From the NCBI GenBank assembly GCA_964649415.1, contig CAZYSK010000082.1, forward strand, positions 1-25,901: DNA of 25,901 nucleotides. Reading direction: 5' to 3'. The stretch comes from CAZYSK01 sp964649415. Lineage in GTDB: Bacteria > Chloroflexota > Anaerolineae > B4-G1. The position numbers and the translations under genes are program-made. This document shows positions 7,835-15,684 of the stretch, in pieces. Below the pieces are notes generated by a model. That model was not told the DNA's origin, made no database searches, and saw nothing but the letters and a program-made list of their open reading frames with translations. The number at the start of each line of letters is the position of its first letter. The first letter of the stretch is position 1.

Positions 7835-8737
7835 GTGACGCAGGGGACGGTTTTCGACATCAAGAGGTTCTCTATTCACGATGGGCCGGGAATTCGCACG
7901 ACTGTCTTCTTCAAGGGCTGTCCGCTGAGTTGCTGGTGGTGCCACAACCCCGAAAGCCAGGCCGCGGAGCCGGAACTGGTCTTCCGCGCTAACCGGTGTA
8001 TTCGGTGTGGGGCGTGTCTCACGGCCTGTCCCGAGGACGCGATCTCGATGGACTCCGATGGCGTGTCCACTGACATGGAGATGTGCACACGCTGCGGGGC
8101 CTGTGTCGAGGTGTGTTACGCGGAAGCACGCGAACTCGTGGGCCGGGAGATGAGTGTGGCCCAGGTGGTGGCGGAGGTGGAGCGGGATGTGCCCTTCTTC
8201 GATGGATCCGGCGGGGGTGTGACCTTTTCGGGTGGCGAGCCGCTGATGCAGTGGCGTTTCTTGCTCGGTCTCCTCCAGGCGTGTCAGGAGCGCGAGATCC
8301 ACACGGCTTTGGATACGTGCGGTTTCTCGCCGTGGGAGGCGCTGGATCGGGTGCGGGAACACGTGGACCTGTTCCTCTACGACCTCAAGTTGGTGGATGA
8401 CGCCAGGCACCGCAAGTTCACGGGTGTATCGAACGCATCGATCCTGAGCAATCTGCATGCACTGTCGCGGGAGGGACACCGCATCGTCCTGCGCGTGCCT
8501 ATCATCCCTGGAGTCAACGACGACGACGCCAGCGTCCAGCGGATCGGCGCATTCGCGGCTGCTCTACCCCACCTGGATGGGGTAGACCTATTGCCCTATC
8601 ATCACGCTGGCGTTGACAAGTATGAGCGGCTGAGCCGGGTGTACCGGTTGCCTCGGACCCACCCGCCGTCGGGTGAGCGGATGGCCCGGGTTGCACACGT
8701 TCTGAGGGAATTTGGCCTGCAAGTGAGAGGAGGTTGA
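7835..8737 (+). CDS. Glycyl radical enzyme activase (radical SAM, PflA family)
   Basis: This enzyme cleaves S-adenosylmethionine to install the glycyl radical on its partner, encoded 3 nt downstream. The radical SAM motif CxxxCxxC is C29, C33, C36 in GCPLSCWWC. Two ferredoxin-type 4Fe-4S motifs follow: C55-IRC-GAC-LTAC65 and C84-TRC-GAC-VEVC94. These are typical of activases for dehydratase-type glycyl radical enzymes and absent from the short PflA form. FSGGEPL and the RVPIIPGVND motif are also present, and 300 residues is the usual length. The GTG at 7835 is supported by AAAGGA at 7823-7828. Given its partner, it is probably the activase of trans-4-hydroxy-L-proline dehydratase; the substrate assignment is inferred from the neighbour. 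Confidence 0.93.
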   Translation: MTQGTVFDIKRFSIHDGPGIRTTVFFKGCPLSCWWCHNPESQAAEPELVFRANRCIRCGACLTACPEDAISMDSDGVSTDMEMCTRCGACVEVCYAEARELVGREMSVAQVVAEVERDVPFFDGSGGGVTFSGGEPLMQWRFLLGLLQACQEREIHTALDTCGFSPWEALDRVREHVDLFLYDLKLVDDARHRKFTGVSNASILSNLHALSREGHRIVLRVPIIPGVNDDDASVQRIGAFAAALPHLDGVDLLPYHHAGVDKYERLSRVYRLPRTHPPSGERMARVAHVLREFGLQVRGG

Positions 8738-8740
8738 CGC

Positions 8741-11107
8741 ATGTCTATGAGCGAACGGGTTGCCCGTCTGAGACAGCAGAGCCTGGATGCCAGGCCCACC
8801 ATCTCGACCGAGCGAGCGGAGCTACTGACCGAGTTCTACCGGCAGGATTTAGGGCTGACGTCTGCCCCCGTGCGCCGTGCGCGGGCCTTTGAGTACCTGA
8901 TGGCGCACAAGACTATCTGCATCAACGAGGGGGAGTTGATCGTCGGGGAGAAGGGGCCGGTCCCCAAGGCAGCGCCTACGTATCCAGAGCTGTGCTGCCA
9001 CAGCCTGGAAGACCTGGACATTCTCAATTCGCGGGAGAAGATACCCTTCGCGGTAAGTCCACAGGCGCGCCGGGTGTACGAGGAGACGATTATCCCCTTC
9101 TGGCGGGGCAGATCTATGCGCGATCTGATCTTCCAGGAGATGACGGATGCCTGGCGGGCCGCTTATGAGGCGGGTGTGTTCACCGAGTTCATGGAACAGC
9201 GGTCTCCGGGTCACACGGTCCTGGACGACAAGATCTACCACAAGGGCTTTCTCGGCTTCAAGCAGGACATCGAACGCAGTCTGCAGAGCCTGGACTACCT
9301 GAACGATCCCCAGGCCTACGCCAAGCAGGAGCAACTGAAGGCGATGTCCATCTGTGCCGATGCCTTGATCTGCTTCGCGGAGAGACACGCGGAACGGGCA
9401 CGGGAACTGGCCCTGGAGGAGACGGATCCCCAGAGGAAGCGGGAACTGGAGCGCATCGCCGAAACCTGCTCCTCGGTACCGGCTCACGCGCCTCGAGATT
9501 TCTGGGAGGCGTTGCAGTACTACTGGTTCGTCCATCTTGGCGTGACGACGGAGCTGAATCCGTGGGACGCGTTCAACCCGGGCAAACTGGATCAGCACGT
9601 GTATCCTTTCTACGTGAAGGGGCTGGACGAGGGGATGCTGACCGCCGAGGGAGCGTGGGAGCTGTTGCAGTGCCTGTGGATCAAGTTCAACAACCAGCCC
9701 GCGCCGCCCAAGGTCGGCGTCACGGCGGCTGAGAGCAGCACGTACACGGATTTCGCCCAGATCAACCTGGGGGGCGTGAAGGAGGATGGATCCGACGCGG
9801 TCAACGAGGTCACGTATCTGATCCTGGACGTGATCGAGGAGATGCGGTTGCTGCAACCCAGCTCTTCGATCCAGGTCAGCAAGAAGGGGCCCGATCGGTT
9901 CATCAAGCGCGCCGCCCGGATCATTCGCACAGGGTTCGGGCAACCGTCTGTGTTCAACACGGACCTGATCGTCCAGGAGTTGGTGCGACAGGGCAAGTCG
10001 GTCGTTGACGCGCGGAACGGTGGTTCCAGCGGCTGCGTGGAGGTCGGTGCCTTCGGGAAGGAGAATTACAACCTGACGGGCTACTTCAACATGCCGAAGG
10101 TGCTGGAGATCGCGCTGCACAACGGTGTGGACCCTCGGACGGGCAGGCAGATCGGGCCGGAGACAGGGGACCCGGCGCAGTTTGCGAGCTTCGAGGAGAT
10201 GTTTGAGGCGTACAGGCGGCAGTTGGCCTACTTCGTGGACGTCAAGGTGAGGGGCAACAACGTCATCGAGCGGCTGTACGCGCACTACATACCCGCGCCG
10301 TTTCTCTCGCTGGTGATCGATGATTGCATCGCCACGGGCAGGGATTATCACGACGGTGGTGCCCGGTACGACACGACGTACATCCAGGGTGTGGGCCTGG
10401 GAACCATGGCCGATGCGCTGACTGCCATCAAGTATCACGTCTTCGATGAGCGAACCCTGACCATGGAGGCGCTGCTGGCTGCACTGGGGAGCGATTTCGA
10501 CGGCCACGAGCGGGTGCGCCAGATGCTTGTGAACCGGACACCCAAGTACGGCAACGACGACGACTACGCTGACGACGTGATGGTCGCGGTGTTCGATGCG
10601 TACTTCAATGCGGTGGATGGCCGGCCGAACACCAAGGGCGGCACGTATCACGTCAACCTGCTGCCTACGACGGTCCACGTGTACTTCGGATCGGTGGTCA
10701 GCGCTACACCGGACGGGCGGAAGGCGGAAAAGCCCCTCTCTGAAGGCATCTCGCCTGTGCAGGGGGCAGACCGGCACGGCCCGACGGCGGTCTGCCGGTC
10801 GGTGGCCAAGATGGACCACGTGCGCACGGGGGGCACGCTGCTCAACCAGAAGTTCACGCCTCAGTTGCTTGCGGACGACGAGGGTTTGAACAAACTGGTC
10901 CAACTGATTCGGACGTATTTCAGACTGGATGGCCATCACGTCCAGTTCAACGTCGTGGACGCGGCCACGCTGCGCGCCGCGCAAGCCAACCCTGAGCAGT
11001 ACCGTGACCTGATCGTCCGTGTGGCAGGCTACAGCGACTATTTCTGCGATCTGAGCGAGACGTTGCAGGATGAGATCATCTCCCGCACGGAGCATCGGTC
11101 GTACTGA
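8741..11107 (+). CDS. hypD: Glycyl radical dehydratase, probable trans-4-hydroxy-L-proline dehydratase
   Basis: The 788-residue length is that of HypD, an oxygen-sensitive enzyme converting trans-4-hydroxy-L-proline to pyrroline-5-carboxylate. The thiyl-radical Cys is C432 in SSGCVEVGAFGKENY, and the radical-bearing Gly is G763 in RVAGYSDYF. Against the residue numbers I recall for Clostridioides difficile HypD (F152, H160, D278, S334, F340, C434, E436, Y450, G765), this protein has F150, H158, D276, S332, F338, C432, E434, Y448 and G763. That is every position at a constant offset of two. AGGAGG at 8728-8733 supports the ATG at 8741. The activase is directly upstream. The usual partner proC (pyrroline-5-carboxylate reductase) is not in this window. 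The symbol is unrelated to hydrogenase maturation HypD. A relative with another substrate remains possible. Confidence 0.85.
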   Translation: MSMSERVARLRQQSLDARPTISTERAELLTEFYRQDLGLTSAPVRRARAFEYLMAHKTICINEGELIVGEKGPVPKAAPTYPELCCHSLEDLDILNSREKIPFAVSPQARRVYEETIIPFWRGRSMRDLIFQEMTDAWRAAYEAGVFTEFMEQRSPGHTVLDDKIYHKGFLGFKQDIERSLQSLDYLNDPQAYAKQEQLKAMSICADALICFAERHAERARELALEETDPQRKRELERIAETCSSVPAHAPRDFWEALQYYWFVHLGVTTELNPWDAFNPGKLDQHVYPFYVKGLDEGMLTAEGAWELLQCLWIKFNNQPAPPKVGVTAAESSTYTDFAQINLGGVKEDGSDAVNEVTYLILDVIEEMRLLQPSSSIQVSKKGPDRFIKRAARIIRTGFGQPSVFNTDLIVQELVRQGKSVVDARNGGSSGCVEVGAFGKENYNLTGYFNMPKVLEIALHNGVDPRTGRQIGPETGDPAQFASFEEMFEAYRRQLAYFVDVKVRGNNVIERLYAHYIPAPFLSLVIDDCIATGRDYHDGGARYDTTYIQGVGLGTMADALTAIKYHVFDERTLTMEALLAALGSDFDGHERVRQMLVNRTPKYGNDDDYADDVMVAVFDAYFNAVDGRPNTKGGTYHVNLLPTTVHVYFGSVVSATPDGRKAEKPLSEGISPVQGADRHGPTAVCRSVAKMDHVRTGGTLLNQKFTPQLLADDEGLNKLVQLIRTYFRLDGHHVQFNVVDAATLRAAQANPEQYRDLIVRVAGYSDYFCDLSETLQDEIISRTEHRSY

Positions 11108-11112
11108 CACGC

Positions 11113-11150
11113 GGTCCCAGCGACTGAAGCGGCTTTCGGTCGCCGGGACC
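11113..11150 (+). terminator. Hairpin after hypD (terminator-like, no T run)
   Basis: GGTCCC-A-GCGAC (11113-11124) pairs with GTCGC-C-GGGACC (11139-11150), interrupted by one A/C mismatch. No T run follows, so it may act as an RNA-stabilising 3' end or a factor-assisted terminator. Confidence 0.45.
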
Positions 11151-11166
11151 TGCCTCTACACCATGA

Positions 11167-11196
11167 TTGGCTTGATGGAACGCCATGTGATATAAT
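11167..11196 (+). promoter_or_regulatory. Extended -10 promoter of the glycosyltransferase operon (leaderless type)
   Basis: TGATATAAT (11188-11196) is a perfect extended -10. A weak -35 TTGGCT (11167-11172) lies 18 bp upstream. The ATG at 11206 is only 9 nt beyond the -10, with no Shine-Dalgarno. Confidence 0.75.
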
Positions 11197-11205
11197 CGTT
11201 TTGCT

Positions 11206-12405
11206 ATGGCATCTACCGCAGAGAGCGGTCTCCACGTTGCCATCAACGCGCATCTTCTCTCAGGGCGGGCATCCTACCGCAGCGCGGGTGTGCATCAATA
11301 CATCTACCACCTGGTGCGCCACCTGGGGCAGGCCGACGATGGGCTGCGTTACACCGTCTTGCTGGGGGACGGATCCCTCCCCCCCGATGCTCTGCTCCCG
11401 GTGCTTCGTTCGCGCTGGCCGACGGGCAAGGCTCCGAACCGGGTGCTGTGGGAGCAGTTGGTGCAGCCGTGGGTCCTACGCCGGATCAGGGCTGACCTGG
11501 TGCACGGGCCGGTCTTCATCGGCCCTGTGCGCGCTCCCTGTCCGGCAGTCGTCACGATCCACGACTTGAGTTTCATGCGCTTTCCCGAGATGTTTCGGCC
11601 CGCGAACCGGCTCTATCTGAGCGTGCTGACGCGGCTCTCCGCGCGCCGCGCACGGCGGCTTATCGCGGTCTCCGCCCACGCGGCCGCCGAGACCACGCGG
11701 CTGTTGGGCGTGCCATCGCAGCGGATTGACGTGATCTATCACGGCGTAGATTCGACGTTTCGCCCGCTGCCGGCCGAGGCGGTCGCGTCGTTCCGACAGC
11801 GTCGAGGGTTGCCGGAGCGCTTCATGCTGTTTGTGGGTACACTGGAACCACGCAAGAACCTGGTGCGCCTGGTTGACGCGTTCGCGCGCGTCGGGGACGG
11901 TGGGGCCGCGTTGGTGTTGGCGGGTGGGAAGGGCTGGCTATACGATGAGCTATTCGCCAGGGTGGAAGCCCTGGGCCTGCGTGAGCGGGTTATCTTCCCC
12001 GGCTTCGTGGTGAGCGAGGAATTGCCCCTGTGGTATAACGCAGCCGCGGCCTTCGTCTATCCTTCGGTGTACGAGGGGTTTGGGTTGCCCGTGCTGGAAG
12101 CGCAGGCATGTGGCACGCCGGTGCTGACGTCAGACGCGTCGTCGTTGCCCGAGGCGGCCGGAAACGCAGCTTTGATGGTAGACCCCTATGACGTGGAAGC
12201 GCTGGCGGCGGAGCTAGACCGGTTGTTGACGGACGCGGCGCTGCGGCAGGAGTTGCGAGAGCGCGGGATTGGCCACGCAGGGCAGTTCTCGTGGTCGCGC
12301 ACTGCGCAGCAGACGGCGCGCGTCTACCGGCACGCCATTGCCGGAGCTTTTCAGGGCGTTGACGGATCGTCTAGCCCGGGCACCCTCGATGGGAGGGGCG
12401 CGTGA
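11206..12405 (+). CDS. Glycosyltransferase family 4 (GT-B fold)
   Basis: This is a 399-residue cytoplasmic retaining glycosyltransferase that probably moves a sugar from a nucleotide donor to a lipid-linked saccharide. The N-terminal acceptor domain includes the Gly-rich loop region SAGVHQYIYHLVRHL and the segment VVTIHDLSFMRFPEMF, common in mannosyltransferase-like GT4 proteins. The C-terminal donor domain has IYHGVD, FVGTLEPRKNL and the EX7E motif in YEGFGLPVLEAQACGTPV. The start is placed directly after a consensus extended -10. Its stop overlaps the GTG of the sugar transferase gene (GTGA), so the two are coupled and probably act on the same polysaccharide. Donor and acceptor cannot be told from sequence alone. 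Confidence 0.92.
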   Translation: MASTAESGLHVAINAHLLSGRASYRSAGVHQYIYHLVRHLGQADDGLRYTVLLGDGSLPPDALLPVLRSRWPTGKAPNRVLWEQLVQPWVLRRIRADLVHGPVFIGPVRAPCPAVVTIHDLSFMRFPEMFRPANRLYLSVLTRLSARRARRLIAVSAHAAAETTRLLGVPSQRIDVIYHGVDSTFRPLPAEAVASFRQRRGLPERFMLFVGTLEPRKNLVRLVDAFARVGDGGAALVLAGGKGWLYDELFARVEALGLRERVIFPGFVVSEELPLWYNAAAAFVYPSVYEGFGLPVLEAQACGTPVLTSDASSLPEAAGNAALMVDPYDVEALAAELDRLLTDAALRQELRERGIGHAGQFSWSRTAQQTARVYRHAIAGAFQGVDGSSSPGTLDGRGA

Positions 12406-13817
12406 AAGCACATCATCGTGCCCCATGGTGGGTGCTTGTCTCCGACGTCCTGCTGATTGCCGGCAGCATGGCGCTGGCTTATTGGGTGCGCTTCGAGCTG
12501 CGGTGGTTTCTCGAAGTCAGTTTCCATCACCCACTGTCGGCATACGTTCCGTTTGGTGTTCTGTTTGCCGTGTTGATGCTGTTGATGTTTCGCATCGACC
12601 AGGTCTACGTCCACTGGGGCAGGCGGCCGTGGCTCGACCAGGTATATCGTATCATCAATGCCGCGGCCAAGTCTGTGGTGCTGATGCTGGCGGTCACCTT
12701 CGTCTTGCAGCCGCTCCAGTACTCACGTCTGCTGCTGGTCGAGGCGGGTATCATCGCGATTGTCCTGCTGGCGTTGGGGCGGGTGGTGCAGGCCCAGATC
12801 CTGGGCGGGCTGCGCGCACGCGGTGTTGGCGTGGCCCACGCGATCATCGTGGGTGCCGGCGAGGTGGGACGCACCGTGATGCGCACCATGGTGGCCCGGC
12901 CCGAGTTGGGCTACCGCATCGTCGGTTTCGTGGACGATAATCCCGAGAAGGGACAGACGGACATCGGTCGCCTGAGAGCCCTGGGTCCGCTGAGTAACCT
13001 GCCGCGCTTGATCGAGGACGTCGTGGTGGACGAGGTGATCATTACTCTCCCCTGGATGTACCATCGCAAGATTATGTCCATCGTTCGTGAGTGCGAGCGG
13101 CAACAGGTGAGTGCTCACATCGTGCCGGATCTCTTCCAGATGAGCCTCAGTCAGGTGGACGTGGACGACCTGGGCGGGGTGCCACTGATCAGTGTTCGGG
13201 AAGTCGGTTTCGATCGGGGGGCACTTTGGGTCAAGCGGGGGATGGACGTTGTGGGGGCTCTCATCGGGATGGTGGTGGGGGCACCGCTACTGGGCCTGAT
13301 CGCGCTGGCGATCCGGCTCGACTCGCCAGGTCCGGTGCTTTTTCACCAGGTTCGCGTGGGCACGAATGGAAAGCTGTTCGAGATATACAAGTTTCGTTCG
13401 ATGCGCGTAGGTGCCGAGGGCGAGTTGGAGCATTTGCGTGAACTGAACGAGGCCGATGGGCCGCTGTTCAAGATACGCGACGATCCGCGTCTGACTCGGG
13501 TGGGTCACTTTCTGCGCCGCACCAGCCTGGACGAGTTGCCCCAACTATGGAACGTCCTGCGTGGCGAAATGAGCCTGGTGGGTCCCCGTCCTCCCATCCC
13601 GGCGGAGGTCAGCCGGTACATGGAGTGGCACAAGCGTCGCCTGGAGGTGCGCCCGGGGATGACCGGGCTGTGGCAGGTGAGTGGCCGCAGTACGCTCAGT
13701 TTCGACGAGATGGTGTTGCTTGACATCTACTACATCGAGAACTGGTCGGTGTGGCTTGATTTCAAGATCCTGCTGCGCACGATTCCCAAGGTGCTGTTTG
13801 GGGAAGGTGCATATTAG
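12402..13817 (+). CDS. Polyprenyl-phosphate sugar-1-phosphate transferase (exopolysaccharide initiating enzyme)
   Basis: The 471-residue membrane protein belongs to the WbaP/WcaJ family, which puts the first sugar-1-phosphate onto undecaprenyl phosphate. The N-terminal third holds about four membrane helices (VLLIAGSMALAYWV, FGVLFAVLMLLMF and others). A Rossmann-like CoA_binding_3 domain follows (IIVGAGEVGRTVMR, VGFVDDNPEKG). The C-terminal catalytic domain starts with the reentrant helix KRGMDVVGALIGMV and continues with DSPGPVLFHQVRVG, FEIYKFRSMR, TSLDELPQLWNVLRG, MSLVGPRPP and RPGMTGLWQVSGRS. It starts on a GTG overlapping the previous stop. It very likely starts synthesis of a surface polysaccharide that the GT4 enzyme extends. 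No polymerase or flippase is visible, so the rest of the pathway lies elsewhere. Confidence 0.93.
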   Translation: MKAHHRAPWWVLVSDVLLIAGSMALAYWVRFELRWFLEVSFHHPLSAYVPFGVLFAVLMLLMFRIDQVYVHWGRRPWLDQVYRIINAAAKSVVLMLAVTFVLQPLQYSRLLLVEAGIIAIVLLALGRVVQAQILGGLRARGVGVAHAIIVGAGEVGRTVMRTMVARPELGYRIVGFVDDNPEKGQTDIGRLRALGPLSNLPRLIEDVVVDEVIITLPWMYHRKIMSIVRECERQQVSAHIVPDLFQMSLSQVDVDDLGGVPLISVREVGFDRGALWVKRGMDVVGALIGMVVGAPLLGLIALAIRLDSPGPVLFHQVRVGTNGKLFEIYKFRSMRVGAEGELEHLRELNEADGPLFKIRDDPRLTRVGHFLRRTSLDELPQLWNVLRGEMSLVGPRPPIPAEVSRYMEWHKRRLEVRPGMTGLWQVSGRSTLSFDEMVLLDIYYIENWSVWLDFKILLRTIPKVLFGEGAY

Positions 13818-13830
13818 GGAGAGGATGAAA

Positions 13831-13862
13831 GAAACCAGGTTTTTCGGAAAAAACCTGGTTTC
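13831..13862. repeat. Palindromic repeat, copy 1 (probable bidirectional terminator)
   Basis: GAAACCAGGTTTTT (13831-13844) is followed, after a short loop, by its inverted copy AAAAACCTGGTTTC ending at 13862. It lies between the 3' ends of two convergent genes, where it could end transcription from both sides. The same AAACCAGG/CCTGGTTT arms recur at 21134-21169. Confidence 0.8.
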
Positions 13863-13885
13863 GAGAGGGGGGGCGAGAGGTCTGG

Positions 13886-15136
13886 TTAAGGGGTCTTGAG
13901 TGCTTTCTTCAGTGCCATCCCCAGTCTCTGGATGCCTTCCACGATCGTGTCGGGTGGGCAGTAGGAGAAATTGAGGCGCATCGCGTTGTGCCCTCCATCT
14001 GCGTTGGGATAGAAGTGGACGCCGGGCACGAAGGCGACTTTCTCTTTCAATACCGTGTTGAGAAGCTCCACCGTGTCCAAAGGCTCTGGCACGCGTGCCC
14101 AGAGGAACAGGCCACCCTGGGGGCGGGTCCAGTTGCACTCGTCGGGCCAGAACTCGGCCAGCGAATCCAGCATCGTGTCCCGGCGTTCTCTGTACATCTC
14201 GCGTAACTTCTTGACGTGAGGCTTGAGCAGACCACGCTGGCAGATGTCGGTCGCTATGTATTGTACAAAAGTGCCCGTGTGCAGGTCGGCCCCCTGCTTG
14301 GCCTGTACAAAGCGTTGGATCAGTGCCTCCGGGCACACGATCCACCCCAGTCGCAGGCCGGGAGACAGGGTCTTGGAGAAGGTGCCCATATAGATGGTGC
14401 GCTCGGGGATCAGCGAGCATATCGGGATGATGTCCTCGCCTTCGTAGCGCAACTGGCCGTATGGGTCATCCTCCACGACAGGGATGTCCAGTTTCGTGGC
14501 GATCTCAGCCAGGCGCTCGCGCCGCTCCAGTGGAAGCGTCGTGCCCGCCGGGTTGTGGAAGTTCGGAAGGACGTAGATGAACTTGGGCGGACGCCCGGAA
14601 TCGGCCACAACCTTGTCGTATACCTCCTCGACCTCCTCCACGATCATGCCTTCGTCATCGAGATTGACCCCCTGGAAACGCGCCTCGTAGGCACGCCACG
14701 CCTGGATTGCTCCCAGGTACGTCGGGCGGCCGGTGATCACGTAGTCGCCGGGCTCGATGAAGAGCTCACCAACCAGATCCAGAGCTTGCTGAGAGCCGTT
14801 GGTCAAGAGGACGTTGCCTGGCACGGCCGGGACGCCATACTTATGCATGGTCGTGGCCAGGTACTGCTTGAGCGGCTTGTGCCCCTCGGTGGCGCTGTAC
14901 TGCAAGGCTTTCTCACCGTCCGAACGGACAATGTGCCGGCAGGCTTCCTCGATCTCACGCAGGGGAAAGGACTCCGGCGCTGGCATGCCGCCCGCGAATG
15001 AGATCATGTCGGGTTGCTGTGTCCACTTGAGCAGTTCCCGGATGGCGGAGCTTTTCATCCCTGCTGTGCGCGCGGCCAGACGGGGCTCCCAGTCTAGCAA
15101 GGGTATGTCGCGGTCCAGATCGAGATTCGGTTCCAT
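13886..15136 (-). CDS. PLP-dependent class I/II aminotransferase, LysN-like
   Basis: The 416-residue fold-type I aminotransferase resembles the 2-aminoadipate aminotransferase (LysN)/AAT II group related to MocR catalytic domains. Motifs include MISFAGGMPAPESFP at the N-terminus, LQYSATEGHKPLKQYL, LTNGSQQALDLVGEL for cofactor binding, LPNFHNPAGTTL, VVEDDPYGQLRY, GTFSKTLSPGLRLGW with PLP lysine K255, and a C-terminal RLNFSYCPPD arginine. Substrates in this group range over 2-aminoadipate, aromatic and branched-chain keto acids, so the precise reaction is open. The ATG at 15136 is supported by GGGAGGT about 7 nt upstream. A minus-strand intrinsic terminator lies about 120 nt upstream of the start, within the same transcript, which suggests attenuation. 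Confidence 0.9.
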   Translation of the reverse strand: MEPNLDLDRDIPLLDWEPRLAARTAGMKSSAIRELLKWTQQPDMISFAGGMPAPESFPLREIEEACRHIVRSDGEKALQYSATEGHKPLKQYLATTMHKYGVPAVPGNVLLTNGSQQALDLVGELFIEPGDYVITGRPTYLGAIQAWRAYEARFQGVNLDDEGMIVEEVEEVYDKVVADSGRPPKFIYVLPNFHNPAGTTLPLERRERLAEIATKLDIPVVEDDPYGQLRYEGEDIIPICSLIPERTIYMGTFSKTLSPGLRLGWIVCPEALIQRFVQAKQGADLHTGTFVQYIATDICQRGLLKPHVKKLREMYRERRDTMLDSLAEFWPDECNWTRPQGGLFLWARVPEPLDTVELLNTVLKEKVAFVPGVHFYPNADGGHNAMRLNFSYCPPDTIVEGIQRLGMALKKALKTP

Positions 15137-15254
15137 TGTCTACCTCCCAATTGGTATGTGTAGATCCCTCACCGATTCACAATTTGACAGGGCATACGTG
15201 TGTGCCGCGCCGTCGAGGGGGCGGTCGGCGTGTGCCCTGCTCAATAAGACTGAA

Positions 15255-15291
15255 CAAAAACAGCCCCACACCGGCGTGCCGTGGGGGCTGT
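15255..15291 (-). terminator. Intrinsic terminator in the leader of the aminotransferase gene
   Basis: Read on the minus strand, ACAGCCCCCAC (15291-15281) pairs with GTGGGGCTGT (15269-15260) with one bulged C, and TTTTT follows (15260-15256). It lies between the promoter at 15441-15413 and the ATG at 15136. An upstream minus-strand segment, GGTGTGGAGCTTG (about 15319-15307), resembles the 3' arm and could compete for the 5' arm as an antiterminator. Confidence 0.75.
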
Positions 15292-15412
15292 ACTTGCGGT
15301 TGGAGGCAAGCTCCACACCCTAAGATGCAGGCTAGTATGAAGATGGCACAGTACATCGGATAATCGGTTACCCCTCGGACCATTTGCTGTCTCAACTTTA
15401 CCCTCAGTTTAC

Positions 15413-15441
15413 ATGGTAGCACCATAGCGGGAGCAAGTCAA
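15413..15441 (-). promoter_or_regulatory. Promoter of the aminotransferase leader
   Basis: On the minus strand the -35 is TTGACT (15441-15436), the spacer is 17 bp and the -10 is TACCAT (15418-15413), preceded by an extended TGC. The predicted start near 15406 gives a leader of about 150 nt before the terminator. Confidence 0.65.
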
Positions 15442-15477
15442 ATGATGAAAGTCACACTGTTGGATGACGAACGCAAC

Positions 15478-15506
15478 TTGACTAGAATGCAGGATTGAAG
15501 TATCCT
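15478..15506 (+). promoter_or_regulatory. Promoter of the nfnAB leader
   Basis: The -35 is TTGACT (15478-15483), the spacer is 17 bp and the -10 is TATCCT (15501-15506). The predicted start is near 15513. Its -35 lies 36 bp from the -35 of the divergent promoter, so one regulator could control both. Confidence 0.6.
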
Positions 15507-15512
15507 TGGCCT

Positions 15513-15648
15513 CGTTGAGGAGCGTTCGCCGGATGCATCGAAGCTGTCGCGTGGTCCGGTCCGGTGCACTTATCGAGGCAAGGCATAGCTACGTGTACTG
15601 AAACTACGTAATGCGCTTTGGCATCGCTGGTGGCGCATTACGTTTTTG
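15513..15648 (+). ncRNA. Predicted leader RNA or small RNA upstream of nfnAB (unknown class)
   Basis: The segment runs from the predicted start to the end of the intrinsic terminator, about 135 nt. It contains a small CCTC-GTT-GAGG hairpin near the 5' end and the palindrome GATGCATC, and has no convincing reading frame. I compared it by eye with the conserved cores I know for the TPP, SAM, glycine, cobalamin, lysine, fluoride, ZTP and c-di-GMP riboswitches and found no match. It may be a regulatory leader or a stand-alone small RNA. Confidence 0.45.
15606..15648 (+). terminator. Intrinsic terminator in the leader of nfnAB
   Basis: ACGTAATGCGC (15606-15616) pairs perfectly over 11 bp with GCGCATTACGT (15633-15643), and TTTTT follows (15643-15647). 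It lies only about 37 nt upstream of the nfnA start codon, which makes it a candidate attenuator. Confidence 0.85.
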
Positions 15649-15684
15649 GTTGCCTGGCCGCTATTTCTGACATGGAGGTTGCTT

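Noticed and set aside
8849..11110. 753-codon open frame on the minus strand, opposite hypD
   Set aside because: It mirrors a real gene in a GC-rich genome, has no recognisable motif and no ribosome binding site. It is a codon-bias shadow.
15255..15406. T-box or known amino-acid riboswitch upstream of the aminotransferase
   Set aside because: AGGGTGTGG only loosely resembles the T-box AGGGTGGNACCGCG core, and no specifier loop could be identified.
15177..15425. 82-codon minus-strand frame with a Cys-rich, lipoprotein-like segment (MYCAIFILACILGCGAC)
   Set aside because: The frame runs through the intrinsic terminator, has no Shine-Dalgarno at a useful distance and no homologous feel. A Cys-rich leader peptide cannot be excluded.
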